Part shown: piece after piece, positions 38,896-51,227 of the stretch | How the letters are laid out: each line of letters opens with the position of its first letter | How positions within the stretch are numbered: position 1 is the stretch's first letter | From: Rubrivivax sp. | Lineage (GTDB): Bacteria; Pseudomonadota; Gammaproteobacteria; Burkholderiales; Burkholderiaceae_C | Length of the DNA: 64,000 nucleotides | Direction of reading: 5' to 3' | Assembly: GCA_030680415.1 (NCBI GenBank) | Contig: JAUXVE010000004.1 | Location: 1 to 64,000 of the forward strand | The notes under the pieces: model-generated | Databases searched by the model: none | Told to the model about the DNA's origin: nothing | The model's input: the letters and a program-made list of their open reading frames with translations, nothing else | Program-made: the position numbers and the translations under genes

Positions 38896-39684
38896 ATGGC
38901 AACTCCCGTACTACAGCTCTTCGACCTGACTGGCCAGGTGGCGCTGGTCACCGGCGGCTCGCGCGGCCTGGGCCTGCAGATGGCCGAGGCGCTGGGTGAA
39001 GCCGGCGCCAGGATCATGCTGACTTCGCGCAAGGCGGCCGACCTCGAAGAGGCGGCGGCGCAACTGTCCGAGCGCGGCATCGACGCGCGCTGGATCGCCG
39101 CCGACGCCAGCGACCCGCTGCAGATCCGCAAGGTCGTCGACGAGACGATGCAGCGCCTGGGCCGCATCGACATCCTCGTCAACAACGCCGGCGCCACCTG
39201 GGGCGCGCCGGCCGAGGACTACCCGCTGGCGGCCTGGGACAAGGTGATGAACCTCAACATCCGCAGCCTGTTCCTGTTTGCGCAGGCCGTCGGCAAGGCC
39301 AGCATGATCCCCAACCAGCGCGGCCGCATCATCAACGTGGCCTCGATCGCCGGCCTGGGCGGCTCGATGGATGTCAAGTTCATCGCCTACGGCACCAGCA
39401 AGGGCGCGGTGGTCAATTTCACGCGCACGCTGGCGGCGGAGTGGGGCGCCTACGGCATCACCGTCAACGCGCTGGCGCCGGGCTTCTTCCCGAGCCGGAT
39501 GACGCAGGGTGTGCTGGCGCACTTCGGCGCCGACAAGCTGGCGGCGGCCGCGCCGCTCAAGCGCCTGGGCGACGACGACGACCTCAAGGGCGCCGCGCTG
39601 CTGTTCGCCAGCGCCGCCGGCAAGCACATCACCGGGCAGATCCTGGCCGTCGACGGCGGCGTGTCTTCGGTGCACGGCGGGTGA
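38896..39684 (+). CDS. SDR-family oxidoreductase
   Basis: 'ALVTGGSRGLGLQMAEALGEAGA', 'ILVNNAGATWGAPAEDYP', 'YGTSKGAVVNF'. Confidence 0.93.
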   Translation: MATPVLQLFDLTGQVALVTGGSRGLGLQMAEALGEAGARIMLTSRKAADLEEAAAQLSERGIDARWIAADASDPLQIRKVVDETMQRLGRIDILVNNAGATWGAPAEDYPLAAWDKVMNLNIRSLFLFAQAVGKASMIPNQRGRIINVASIAGLGGSMDVKFIAYGTSKGAVVNFTRTLAAEWGAYGITVNALAPGFFPSRMTQGVLAHFGADKLAAAAPLKRLGDDDDLKGAALLFASAAGKHITGQILAVDGGVSSVHGG

Positions 39685-40247
39685 AGGCGAGCCGGCGGCC
39701 CTTTCCGCGGCGCATCCCTTTCGTCGAGGAACTCGGCCTCGAGCTCTGGGGCTTCGGCGGCGGCCAGGCCGAACTGCGGCTGGACCTCGCCGAGGCGCAC
39801 CTCAACTACTGGGACGTGGCGCACGGCGGTGTGCTGATGACGCTGCTCGACGTGGCGATGGCACACGCCGCGCGCAGCGTCGGCGTTCCCATGACTGCCG
39901 CGCGCAGCGTCGGCGTTTCCGTGACTGCCGCGCGCAGCACCGGCGTGGCCATGGATGCGGCGCAGACCGTGCCTGCCGACGCCGTCGAGCAGAGCCCCGG
40001 CGTGGCCACCATCGAGATGAAGACCAGTTTCATGCGCCCGGCCGAGGGGCGCCTGCGCGCCGTCGGCTCGCTGCTGCACAGGACCGCCACGCTGGCCTTC
40101 TGCGAAGGCAGCGTCTTCGACGAGGCCGGCCACCTCTGCGCCCACGCCACCGCCACCTTCAAGTACCTGCGCGCGCTGCCCACCACGGGCCGCCATTCCA
40201 AGGCGCTGCACCGTGCACCGCCGCCACCCGACAAGGAGCGTCCATGA
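39681..40247 (+). CDS. PaaI-type hot-dog thioesterase with internal tandem repeat insertion
   Basis: 'YWDVAHGGVLMTLLDVAMAHAAR' ... 'VATIEMKTSFMRPAEGRLRAVG'; GTG start overlapping upstream stop. Confidence 0.82.
   Translation: MKASRRPFPRRIPFVEELGLELWGFGGGQAELRLDLAEAHLNYWDVAHGGVLMTLLDVAMAHAARSVGVPMTAARSVGVSVTAARSTGVAMDAAQTVPADAVEQSPGVATIEMKTSFMRPAEGRLRAVGSLLHRTATLAFCEGSVFDEAGHLCAHATATFKYLRALPTTGRHSKALHRAPPPPDKERP
39867..39956 (+). repeat. Three in-frame 30-bp tandem repeats, consensus GCCGCGCGCAGCGTCGGCGTTYCCRTGACT
   Basis: Units 39867-39896, 39897-39926 (2 differences), 39927-39956 (more diverged); encode AARSVGVPMT/AARSVGVSVT/AARSTGVAMD. Confidence 0.95.
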
Positions 40248-41257
40248 TCAACCGCCGCATCGTGCTGGCATCGCGCCCGGCCGCCGAGGCCCGCCTCGAC
40301 AACTTCCGCCTCGAGGAGGTGCCACTGCCTGCGCTCGAGGACGGCCACGTGCTCGTGCGCCACCACTGGCTGAGCCTGGACCCCTACATGCGCATGCGCA
40401 TGAACGACACCAAGAGCTACGCCGTGCCGCAGGCCATCGGCGCCGCGATGGTCGGCGGCACCGCCGGCGAGGTGGTCGAGTCGCGCCACGAGCGCTTCCA
40501 GCCCGGCGACACCGTCGTCGGCTCGGGAGGCTGGCAGGAGTATTCGGTGGTCGACGCGCGCCAGAGCGGCGCGCCGCGCAAAGTCGATGCGTCGGTGATC
40601 CCGCTTTCGGCCTACCTGGGCGCGGTGGGCATGCCCGGCGTCACGGCCTGGGTCGGGCTGACGCAGATCATCCAGCCCAAGGCCGGCGAGACGGTGGTGG
40701 TGAGCGCCGCCAGCGGCGCCGTCGGCAGCGCCGTGGGTCAGTTGGCCCGGGCCCGCGGCTGCCGCGCGGTGGGCATCGCCGGCGGCGCCGACAAGTGCGC
40801 CTATGTCGTCGACACGCTCGGCTTCGACGCCTGCATCGACTACAAGGCGCAGCGCGACTTCGCCTCGCTGGCGGCGGCGCTGGACGACGCGGCGCCCAAG
40901 GGCGTCGACGGCGACTTCGAAAACGTCGGCGGCATGATCCTGGACGTGGTGATGTCGCGCATGAACGCCTTCGGCCGCATCGCGCTGTGCGGCATGATCT
41001 CGGGCTACGACGGCGCGCCGATCCCGCTGGCGCGGCCGGCGCTGCTGCTCACGCAAAGGCTCAAGCTGCAGGGCTTCATCGTCAGCGAGCACATGGCCTC
41101 GTGGCCCGAGGCACTGAAGGAACTCGGCGGCCTGGTGGCCAGCGGCCAGCTCAAGTACCGCGAGAGCATTGCCGTGGGCATCGAGAATGCGCCCGAGGCC
41201 TTCCTGGGACTGCTCAAGGGCAGGAATTTCGGCAAGCAGCTGGTGAAACTGATGTGA
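40244..41257 (+). CDS. NADP-dependent oxidoreductase (CurA/PTGR-like MDR family)
   Basis: 'HHWLSLDPYMRMRMND', 'VVSAASGAVGSAVGQLARARGCRAVGIAGG'; ATGA overlap. Confidence 0.9.
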   Translation: MINRRIVLASRPAAEARLDNFRLEEVPLPALEDGHVLVRHHWLSLDPYMRMRMNDTKSYAVPQAIGAAMVGGTAGEVVESRHERFQPGDTVVGSGGWQEYSVVDARQSGAPRKVDASVIPLSAYLGAVGMPGVTAWVGLTQIIQPKAGETVVVSAASGAVGSAVGQLARARGCRAVGIAGGADKCAYVVDTLGFDACIDYKAQRDFASLAAALDDAAPKGVDGDFENVGGMILDVVMSRMNAFGRIALCGMISGYDGAPIPLARPALLLTQRLKLQGFIVSEHMASWPEALKELGGLVASGQLKYRESIAVGIENAPEAFLGLLKGRNFGKQLVKLM

Positions 41258-41712
41258 ACTGGACCTGGTCGCGCTTCCGCGAGCTCGGCGTCGACAACCT
41301 CTACGACGCCCTGGCCCTGCGCTGCCGTGTCTTCGTGCTCGAGCAGGGCCCCTACCTCGACCCCGACGGCATCGACCGCCAGGCCTGGCACCTGCTGGGG
41401 CGCGACGGACACGGCACGCTGCACGCCTACCTGCGCATCGTCGACCCCGGCGTGAAGTTCGCCGAGCCTTCGCTGGGCCGCGTCGTCACCTCGCCCGAGG
41501 CGCGCGGCACCGGCCTCGGCCGCACTTTGGTGAGCGAAGGCGTGGCGCGCTGCGCTGCTGCCTGGCCCGGGCAGGGCATGCGCATCAGCGCGCAGGCGCA
41601 CCTGGAGGATTTCTACGGCGCCTGGGGTTTCCGCCGCGTTGGCGAGCCCTACCTCGAAGACACCATCCCGCATCTGGAAATGTTGCGGCCCGCAGGCCCT
41701 GGGGCAGGGTAG
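41254..41712 (+). CDS. GNAT-family N-acetyltransferase (ElaA-like)
   Basis: 'LYDALALRCRVFVLEQGPYLDPDGIDRQAWHLLG', 'LGRVVTSPEARGTGLGRTLVSEGV'; GTG start. Confidence 0.85.
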   Translation: MNWTWSRFRELGVDNLYDALALRCRVFVLEQGPYLDPDGIDRQAWHLLGRDGHGTLHAYLRIVDPGVKFAEPSLGRVVTSPEARGTGLGRTLVSEGVARCAAAWPGQGMRISAQAHLEDFYGAWGFRRVGEPYLEDTIPHLEMLRPAGPGAG

Positions 41713-41731
41713 GCGGGCTGAGGAGAAGCTG

Positions 41732-43396
41732 ATGAACCCCAGCCACGAAGTCACCAACCAGAGCACGCCCTACAGCGGCGTCAATCTGTTCCGTGTCAAC
41801 CGGCCGCTGCGCGACGCGCTGCGCGTGTACATGCCGGACATGGATACCTCGCGGCTGGACGAACTGGGCGCCGAGGCCGGCGCGGCGGCGACGCAGGCGC
41901 ATGCCCGCCGCGCCAACGCCCACCCGCCGGTGCTGCACACGCACGACCGCCACGGCCGCCGCATCGACGAGGTCGAGTTCCACCCCAGCTCCCACGCCTT
42001 GCTGGGCACGGCGCTGCGCCACGGTGTGCACGGCACGCCGTGGTCACGCGGACCCGGTGGCCATGTCGAACGCGCTGCGGCCTTCATGCTGCTCACCGAG
42101 GCCGAACCGTCGGTGCTGTGCCCGGTGTCGATGAGCTATGCGGTGACGCCGGCGCTGCGCGCCAACCCGGCGCTGCACGCGGCATGGGGCCCCAAGCTCG
42201 CGAACGCGGTCTACGACGAGCGTTTCCTGCCCTACGACCAGAAGACCGCGGTCACCATGGGCATGGGCATGACCGAGAAGCAGGGCGGATCGGACGTGCG
42301 CGCCAACACCACGCGCGCCAAGCCCGACGGCGCCGACGCCTGGGGCCGGCGCTACCGCGTCACCGGTCACAAATGGTTCCTGTCGGCGCCGATGTGCGAC
42401 GCCTTCCTGGTGCTGGCGCAAACCGCCACCGGCCTGAGCTGCCTGTTCATGCCGCGTTTCCTGCCCGACGGCAGCCTCAACGCCATCGCCGTGCAGCGGC
42501 TCAAGCACAAGCTGGGCAACCACGCCAACGCCAGCGCCGAGGTCGAGTTCGACCACGCGAGCGCCTGGCTGGTGGGTGGCGAAGGCCACGGCATTCCGCA
42601 GATCCTGGCCATGGGCGCGCTGACACGGCTGGATTGCGCCTTGGGCACCGCCGGGCTGATGCGCCAGGCGCTGTCGCTGGCGCTGCACCACACCACCCAG
42701 CGCCACGCCTTCGGCCGGCCGCTGATCGCGCAACCCCTGATGCAGAACGTGCTCGCCGACCTGGCACTGGAAAGCGAGGCTGCCACCGCGCTGGCGCTGC
42801 GGCTGGCGGTGGCGGTGGACCGCACCGACCACGGCCCCGAAGAACACGAGGCGGTGATGCGCCGCCTGCTCACGCCGGTGGCCAAGTTCTGGATCTGCAA
42901 GCGCGGCAGCCACTTCGCGCAGGAGGCCATGGAATGCCTGGGCGGCAACGGCTACGTCGAGGACGGCGGCGAGGGTGTGATGGCGCGCATCTACCGCGAG
43001 ATGCCGCTGAATTCGATCTGGGAAGGGGCCGGCAACATCATGGCCATCGACCTGCTGCGGGCACTGCGCGGTGCCGACTTGCTGCCGGCGCTGGAGCGCG
43101 AGCTGGCACCGGCGCGCGGCGCCCACCCGGCCTTCGAACGTGCCGCGGCGCTGGTCCTCGACACCGTGGACCAAGGCGTGCACGAGGCGCAGGCGCGCAT
43201 CCTGGCGCGCGACCTCGCGCTCGTGCTGCAGGGGGCACTGCTGCACGGCCAGGCGCCGACGCTGGTCTTCGAGGCCTTCTGCGCGTCGCGCCTGGCCGCC
43301 ACGCCCGACGTCTTCGGGCTGCTGCCCGCGGGCATCGACCTCGAAGCGCTCATCGAACGGGCCCTGCCCGTGGACACCCGCAAGGAGCAGCCATGA
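41732..43396 (+). CDS. AidB-like acyl-CoA dehydrogenase
   Basis: 'VTMGMGMTEKQGGSDVRANTTRA', 'HKWFLSAPMCDAFLVLAQT', 'CLGGNGYVEDGGEGVMARIYREMPLNSIWEGAGNIMAIDLLR'. Confidence 0.92.
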   Translation: MNPSHEVTNQSTPYSGVNLFRVNRPLRDALRVYMPDMDTSRLDELGAEAGAAATQAHARRANAHPPVLHTHDRHGRRIDEVEFHPSSHALLGTALRHGVHGTPWSRGPGGHVERAAAFMLLTEAEPSVLCPVSMSYAVTPALRANPALHAAWGPKLANAVYDERFLPYDQKTAVTMGMGMTEKQGGSDVRANTTRAKPDGADAWGRRYRVTGHKWFLSAPMCDAFLVLAQTATGLSCLFMPRFLPDGSLNAIAVQRLKHKLGNHANASAEVEFDHASAWLVGGEGHGIPQILAMGALTRLDCALGTAGLMRQALSLALHHTTQRHAFGRPLIAQPLMQNVLADLALESEAATALALRLAVAVDRTDHGPEEHEAVMRRLLTPVAKFWICKRGSHFAQEAMECLGGNGYVEDGGEGVMARIYREMPLNSIWEGAGNIMAIDLLRALRGADLLPALERELAPARGAHPAFERAAALVLDTVDQGVHEAQARILARDLALVLQGALLHGQAPTLVFEAFCASRLAATPDVFGLLPAGIDLEALIERALPVDTRKEQP

Positions 43397-44301
43397 ACCC
43401 CCTGCAAGGCGGCATCGCCGTCATCACCGGCGCCGCGTCGGGTTTCGGCCTCGAGGCCAGCCGCATCGCGGCGCGCCTGGGCATGAAGGTCGTGATGGCC
43501 GACGTGCAGGCCGACGCGCTGGAACTCTCGCGCCACGAGATCGAAGGCCTGGGCGCGCAGGTGCTGGCGCTGCGCACCGATGTTGCCAGGGCCGCCGACG
43601 TCGATGCGCTGGCGCAGGCCACGGTGCAGCGCTTCGGCGTGCCGCACTTCGTGTTCAACAACGCCGGCGTCGGCGCCGGCGGCCTGATCTGGGAACACAG
43701 CGCCAGGGACTGGGATTGGGTGTTCGGCGTCAACGTCATGGGCGTGGCGCACGGCGTGCGCGCCTTCACGCCGCTGATGCTGGCCGCGGCCGGCGCCGAC
43801 CCGGCGTATCGCGGCCACATCGTCAACACCGCCAGCATGGCCGGCCTGTTGAACCCGCCCAACATGGGCCTGTACAACGCCAGCAAGCACGCCGTGGTGT
43901 CGCTCAGCGAAACGCTCTACCAGGACCTGTCGCTGGTGAGCGAGCGCGTGCACGCGCATGTGCTGTGCCCCTACTTCGTGCCCACCGGCATCACGCGCAG
44001 CGACCGCAACCGGCCGCCCGAGATGGCCGACGCGACGGCCGGCCCGACGCGCAGCCAGGCCATCCAGCAGGCCATGATCGACCAGGCGGTGAGCAAGGGC
44101 CGCGTCACCGCGGCGCAAGTCGCGCAGTTCGTCTTCGATGCCTGCCGGGACAACCGCTTCTACATCTACAGCCACCCGCAGGCGCTGGCCGCGGTGCAGA
44201 CGCGGCTGGAAGACATCATGACGCCGCGCAACCCCAGCGATCCGTTCGCCGCCAAGCCCGAGATCGGCGCCCGCCTGCGCGCCGACTTGCACGGCCGTTG
44301 A
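43393..44301 (+). CDS. SDR-family oxidoreductase
   Basis: 'AVITGAASGFGLEASRIAARLGMKVVMADV', 'HFVFNNAGVGAGG', 'YNASKHAVVSLSETLYQDL'; ATGA overlap. Confidence 0.93.
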   Translation: MNPLQGGIAVITGAASGFGLEASRIAARLGMKVVMADVQADALELSRHEIEGLGAQVLALRTDVARAADVDALAQATVQRFGVPHFVFNNAGVGAGGLIWEHSARDWDWVFGVNVMGVAHGVRAFTPLMLAAAGADPAYRGHIVNTASMAGLLNPPNMGLYNASKHAVVSLSETLYQDLSLVSERVHAHVLCPYFVPTGITRSDRNRPPEMADATAGPTRSQAIQQAMIDQAVSKGRVTAAQVAQFVFDACRDNRFYIYSHPQALAAVQTRLEDIMTPRNPSDPFAAKPEIGARLRADLHGR

Positions 44302-44450
44302 GCCGCACGCGGGCTTGGCAGGAAGCCCCAGGCGCGCCGTGCGCGGCGTGGCCGACCGGACCCGTCAGGCCGTCATCAAGCCCGGCGCCGGCGGCCGACG
44401 GGCAGCGCAGCGCGGCGACGAACGGTGGCGGTGCCGTACAGTCCGCCGCC

Positions 44451-45692
44451 ATGTTCGTGACTCCCTCCTCTGCCGCGCCCGAACGCTGCGCCGCCGTCAT
44501 CGGCGGCGGCCCGGCCGGCCTGATGGCCGCGGAGCAACTGGCCACGCGTGGCGTGGCGGTGGATCTGTACGACGCCATGCCCTCGGTCGGCCGCAAGTTC
44601 CTGCTCGCCGGCAAGGGCGGGCTCAACCTCACGCATGCCGAGCCGCTGGAGGTGTTCATCGGGCGCTACGCCGAACGCGCACCGGTGTTGGCACCCTGGC
44701 TGCAGGCCTTCGGCCCCACCCAGCTGCGTGCCTGGGCCGCGGCGCTGGGCGTGAGCACCTTCGTCGGCAGCTCGCAGCGCGTGTTTCCGCAGGACATGAA
44801 GGCCGCCCCCCTGCTGCGCGCCTGGCTGCACCGCCTGCGCGGGCAGGGCGTGCGCTTTCACATGCGCCACCGCTGGCTGGGCTGGGCCGACGAGGGCGCA
44901 TTGCGCTTCGACACGCCACAGGGTTCGCTGCAGGCGGCGCCTTCGGCCACCGTGTTGGCGCTGGGCGGCGCGAGTTGGTCGCGCCTGGGTTCCGACGGTG
45001 CCTGGTGGCCCTGGCTGCACGCGCGTGGCGTCGACCTGGCGCCGCTGCGGCCGTCGAACTGCGGTTTCGACGTCGGCTGGAGCGAACACCTGCGCCAGCG
45101 CTGGGCCGGCGCGCCGCTCAAGGGCGTGGCGCTGGCCTTCGAAGGCTGGCGGCAACCGGGCGAAATGGTGCTTACCGCCACGGGCGTGGAAGGCAGCCTG
45201 GTGTATGCAGCCTCGGCCCGTCTGCGCGAGCGCATCGCGGAGCAGGGGCAGGCCACGTTCCAGCTGGACCTGCTGCCGGCACGAACGCTCGACTGGGTGC
45301 AGCGTGAACTGGCACACCCGCGCGGGCCGAGGTCACTGTCCACGCACCTGAAGACGCGGCTGGGCCTGTCCGGCGCCAAGGCCGCACTGCTGTGGGAGGC
45401 AGTGCCCAAGGCCGCGCAGGCCGACCCGGCGCAATTGGCCGGCTTCATCAAGGCGCTGCCGATCCGCGTCAACGCGCCGCGGCCGATCGACGAGGCCATC
45501 AGCAGCGCCGGCGGCGTGCGCTTCGAGGGCCTGGACGAACACCTGATGCTGCGGTCGCTGCCCGGCGTCTTTGCCGCCGGCGAGATGCTGGACTGGGAAG
45601 CGCCCACCGGGGGCTACCTGCTCACCGCTTGTTTCAGCACCGGCCGGGTGGCGGGGCAGGGCGCGGCCGACTGGGTGCAGGGCGGCCGCTAA
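44451..45692 (+). CDS. NAD(P)/FAD-dependent flavoprotein (HI0933/TIGR03862-like)
   Basis: '[51 protein letters not shown]'; C-term '[31 protein letters not shown]'. Confidence 0.9.
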   Translation: MFVTPSSAAPERCAAVIGGGPAGLMAAEQLATRGVAVDLYDAMPSVGRKFLLAGKGGLNLTHAEPLEVFIGRYAERAPVLAPWLQAFGPTQLRAWAAALGVSTFVGSSQRVFPQDMKAAPLLRAWLHRLRGQGVRFHMRHRWLGWADEGALRFDTPQGSLQAAPSATVLALGGASWSRLGSDGAWWPWLHARGVDLAPLRPSNCGFDVGWSEHLRQRWAGAPLKGVALAFEGWRQPGEMVLTATGVEGSLVYAASARLRERIAEQGQATFQLDLLPARTLDWVQRELAHPRGPRSLSTHLKTRLGLSGAKAALLWEAVPKAAQADPAQLAGFIKALPIRVNAPRPIDEAISSAGGVRFEGLDEHLMLRSLPGVFAAGEMLDWEAPTGGYLLTACFSTGRVAGQGAADWVQGGR

Positions 45693-45726
45693 ACTGCCCC
45701 GTTTCGTTTTCAGCACCGCGCACCTC

Positions 45727-48084
<2,358 letters not shown>

Positions 48085-48131
48085 GTCGGCGGCACGGCCG
48101 ATCGAGCCACCGCCAGGCGCCAGCCGTCGGC

Positions 48132-48137
48132 TAGAAT
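48132..48137 (+). promoter_or_regulatory. Putative -10 (TAGAAT) for the thrS transcript
   Basis: TAGAAT ~50 nt before the candidate leader ORF. Confidence 0.45.
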
Positions 48138-48180
48138 TCGGCTTCGATCAACCAGCAAGGGCGAGAAAGGCATCCTGGTT

Positions 48181-48231
48181 ATGACACCGCGGACGTCGAC
48201 CTTTTTTGCCGAGGCCACGGCCCCGGCGTAA
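48181..48231 (+). CDS. Candidate Thr-rich leader peptide MTPRTSTFFAEATAPA*
   Basis: ATG..TAA 17 codons with 4 Thr codons (positions 2, 5, 7, 13); purine-rich GAGAAAGG upstream; followed by antiterminator/terminator-compatible segments. Confidence 0.55.
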   Translation: MTPRTSTFFAEATAPA

Positions 48232-48263
48232 GCGGCTGCGCTGTCGTTCCACCTTTCCCCTGA

Positions 48264-48292
48264 ACAAAGCGCGGCCACCCCCCGCGCTTTGT
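48264..48292 (+). terminator. Terminator-like hairpin ACAAAGCGCGG-CCACCCC-CCGCGCTTTGT before thrS (candidate attenuator)
   Basis: Perfect 11-bp stem; weak T-rich tail (cgtttct); 20 nt upstream of thrS ATG. Confidence 0.6.
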
Positions 48293-48312
48293 CGTTTCTG
48301 GAGATCAAGAAC

Positions 48313-50220
48313 ATGCTCAACATCACGCTGCCGGACGGCTCCCGGCGAGAGTTCCCCGGCCCCGTGACGGTGGCCGAGGTCGCGGCGTCCATCGGCGCCG
48401 GGCTGGCCAAGGCGGCGATCGCCGGCCGCGTCGACGGCAAGCTGGTCGACACCAGCCATGCCATCGAAGGTGATGCCCAGCTGGCCATCGTCACCGACAA
48501 GGACGCCGACGGCCTGGAGATCATCCGCCACAGCACGGCGCACCTGCTGGCCTACGCGGTGAAGGAACTGTTCCCCGAGGCGCAGGTGACGATCGGCCCG
48601 GTGATCGAGAACGGCTTCTATTACGACTTCGCCTACAAGCGCCCGTTCACGCCCGATGACCTGGAGGCCATCGAGAAGCGCATGGCCGAGCTTGCCGCCA
48701 AGGACGAGCCGGTGCAGCGCCGCGTGCTGCCGCGCGACGAGGCCGTCGCCTACTTCAAGGGCCTGGGCGAACACTACAAGGCCGAGATCATCGCCAGCAT
48801 CCCGGCCGGCCAGGACGTGTCGCTGTACCGCGAAGGCGGCTTCGAGGACCTGTGCCGCGGCCCGCACGTGCCGCGCACGGGCAAGCTGCGCCACTTCAAG
48901 CTGATGAAGGTGGCAGGGGCCTACTGGCGCGGCGACCAGGCCAACGAACAGCTGCAGCGCATCTACGGCACGGCCTGGGCCAGCAAGGACGAACTGCAGG
49001 GCTACCTGCGCATGCTGGAGGAAGCCGAGAAGCGCGACCACCGCCGGCTCGGCCGCGAACTCGACCTCTTCCACCTCGACGAACACTCGCCCGGCACGGT
49101 GTTCTGGCACCCGCACGGCTGGACGGTGTGGCAGCAGGTCGAGCAGTACATGCGTGCGGTCTACCGCGACAACGGCTACCTGGAAGTCAAGGGCCCGCAG
49201 ATCCTCGACCAGGGCCTGTGGGAGAAGACCGGCCACTGGGACAAGTACCGCGAGAACATGTTCACGACCGAGTCGGAGAAGCGCCACTACGCGCTGAAAC
49301 CGATGAACTGCCCGGGCCACATCCTGATCTTCAAGCAGGGCATCAAGAGTTACCGCGACCTGCCGCTGCGCTACGGCGAGTTCGGCCAGTGCCACCGCAA
49401 CGAGCCCACGGGCGGGCTGCACGGCATCATGCGCGTGCGCGCCTTCACGCAGGACGACGGCCACATCTTCTGCACCGAGGACATGATCCTCGATGAGTGC
49501 GTGGCCTACACGGCGCTGCTGCAGAAGGTGTATGCCGATTTCGGCTTCAAGGACATCATCTACAAGATCGCCACGCGGCCGGACGCGCGCATCGGCTCCG
49601 ACGAGATCTGGGACAAGGCCGAGCACGCGCTGATCGAAAGCCTGGAGAAGAGCGGCTGCGACTTCGTCGTCTCTCCCGGCGAGGGTGCTTTCTACGGCCC
49701 CAAGATCGAATACACGCTGAAGGACGCCATCGGCCGCCCCTGGCAGTGCGGCACGATGCAGGTCGATTTCTCGATGCCCGAGCGGCTGGACGCCGTCTAC
49801 GTCGCCGAAAGCAGCGAGCGCCGGCACCCGGTGATGCTGCACCGGGCCATCGTCGGCAGCCTGGAGCGTTTTATCGGCATCCTCATCGAACAGCACGCCG
49901 GCGCGCTGCCAGCGTGGCTGGCCCCGGTGCAGGTGGTCGTGGCCTCGATCACCGACGCGCACGCCGAATATGCCGCCAGCGTGGCGAAATCGCTGCAAAA
50001 ACAAGGAGTTAGAATCTCTCTGGATTTGCGCAACGAGAAAATCAACTATAAAATCCGCGAGCATTCAATGCAGAAGGTCCCGTTCATCCTGGTCGTAGGC
50101 GACAAGGAGAAGGCAAACGGGACTGTTGCCGTGCGCGCCCGGGGCAACCTGGACCTCGGTGTGATGGCCCTGGCAGACTTCCAGCAGAAGCTGCTCGGCG
50201 ACATCGCGCTGAAGACCTGA
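48313..50220 (+). CDS. thrS: Threonyl-tRNA synthetase
   Basis: TGS domain N-term; '[56 protein letters not shown]'. Confidence 0.98.
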   Translation: MLNITLPDGSRREFPGPVTVAEVAASIGAGLAKAAIAGRVDGKLVDTSHAIEGDAQLAIVTDKDADGLEIIRHSTAHLLAYAVKELFPEAQVTIGPVIENGFYYDFAYKRPFTPDDLEAIEKRMAELAAKDEPVQRRVLPRDEAVAYFKGLGEHYKAEIIASIPAGQDVSLYREGGFEDLCRGPHVPRTGKLRHFKLMKVAGAYWRGDQANEQLQRIYGTAWASKDELQGYLRMLEEAEKRDHRRLGRELDLFHLDEHSPGTVFWHPHGWTVWQQVEQYMRAVYRDNGYLEVKGPQILDQGLWEKTGHWDKYRENMFTTESEKRHYALKPMNCPGHILIFKQGIKSYRDLPLRYGEFGQCHRNEPTGGLHGIMRVRAFTQDDGHIFCTEDMILDECVAYTALLQKVYADFGFKDIIYKIATRPDARIGSDEIWDKAEHALIESLEKSGCDFVVSPGEGAFYGPKIEYTLKDAIGRPWQCGTMQVDFSMPERLDAVYVAESSERRHPVMLHRAIVGSLERFIGILIEQHAGALPAWLAPVQVVVASITDAHAEYAASVAKSLQKQGVRISLDLRNEKINYKIREHSMQKVPFILVVGDKEKANGTVAVRARGNLDLGVMALADFQQKLLGDIALKT

Positions 50221-50292
50221 GACCACCCGCCACCGCACCCCATTCAGAGTTGGCGGCCCGCCTTGCCTTGCGGCCGCTTTAGGAGTTGACAC

Positions 50293-50841
50293 ATCGCTAC
50301 CTTCATGGACCGTCGCACGCCGAACGCGGAGCGCAAGCACAGGTTGAACCGGGAAATCATCGCGCCGCAGGTGCGCTTGAACGGGGTGGAGAACGAGCCG
50401 CTGGGCATCGTTTCCACGATGGACGCCTTGCGCATGGCCGGCGAGCTGGACGTCGATCTGGTCGAGATCGCAGCCACGGCGGACCCGCCGGTGTGTCGGT
50501 TGATGGACTACGGCAAGTTCAAGTACCAGGAACAGAAGAAGGCGGCCGAAGCCAAGAGCAAGCAGAAGGTCATCGAGGTCAAGGAAGTCAAGTTCCGCCC
50601 CGGCACCGACGAGGGCGACTACGCGATCAAGATGCGCAACCTGCGCCGCTTCATCGCCGAAGACGGTGACAAGGGCAAGGTCACGCTGCGTTACCGGGGC
50701 CGCGAGATCACGCACCAGGACATCGGCATGCGCATGCTGGAGCGCATCCGCGACGAGTTGTCCGACGTGGCGATGGTCGAGCACATGCCCAAGCTGGAAG
50801 GGCGCCAGATGATCATGGTGCTGGCGCCGAAGAAGAAGTAG
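50293..50841 (+). CDS. infC: Translation initiation factor IF-3 (AUC start codon proposed)
   Basis: '[46 protein letters not shown]'; AGGAG at 50281-50285 is 7 nt from ATC 50293 and 19 nt from in-frame ATG 50305. Confidence 0.88.
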   Translation: MATFMDRRTPNAERKHRLNREIIAPQVRLNGVENEPLGIVSTMDALRMAGELDVDLVEIAATADPPVCRLMDYGKFKYQEQKKAAEAKSKQKVIEVKEVKFRPGTDEGDYAIKMRNLRRFIAEDGDKGKVTLRYRGREITHQDIGMRMLERIRDELSDVAMVEHMPKLEGRQMIMVLAPKKK

Positions 50842-50856
50842 GAGTCTGTATTTCGA

Positions 50857-50972
50857 CGGCACGGTCTGGTCACCGTGCCGGTGAAGGTGGGCCCGACGCA
50901 TCGTCGATGCCGGGGCCACAACAAGCCGCTGCAGGCCAACAAGCACCGGGAACCGTTCCCGGACGCCTGCAG
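50857..50972 (+). promoter_or_regulatory. Structured intercistronic RNA between infC and rpmI (candidate ribosomal-protein autoregulatory site)
   Basis: Three hairpins: 50857-50880 (9-bp CGGCACGGT/ACCGTGCCG), 50890-50917 (GGCCC..GCATC-gtc-GATGC..GGGCC), 50929-50972 (CTGCAGGC/GCCTGCAG enclosing CCGGGAA/TTCCCGG). Confidence 0.5.
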
Positions 50973-50994
50973 GGGTCACATAGAAGGAGCAGTC

Positions 50995-51198
50995 ATGCCC
51001 AAGATGAAGACCAAGAGCGGTGCCAAGAAGCGGTTCCGCGTCCGTCCGGGGGGGACCGTCAAGCGCGGTCAGGCGTTCAAGCGCCACATCCTCACCAAGA
51101 AGAGCACCAGCCGCAAGCGCGACCTGCGCGGCGCGGTCAACGTGCACGAGTCCGACATGGGTGGCATCGCCAAGATGCTGCCCTTCGCCGGTCTTTGA
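50995..51198 (+). CDS. rpmI: 50S ribosomal protein L35
   Basis: [46 protein letters not shown]. Confidence 0.98.
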   Translation: MPKMKTKSGAKKRFRVRPGGTVKRGQAFKRHILTKKSTSRKRDLRGAVNVHESDMGGIAKMLPFAGL

Positions 51199-51227
51199 CC
51201 TTCCACTGACGGACCAGGAGAACACAC

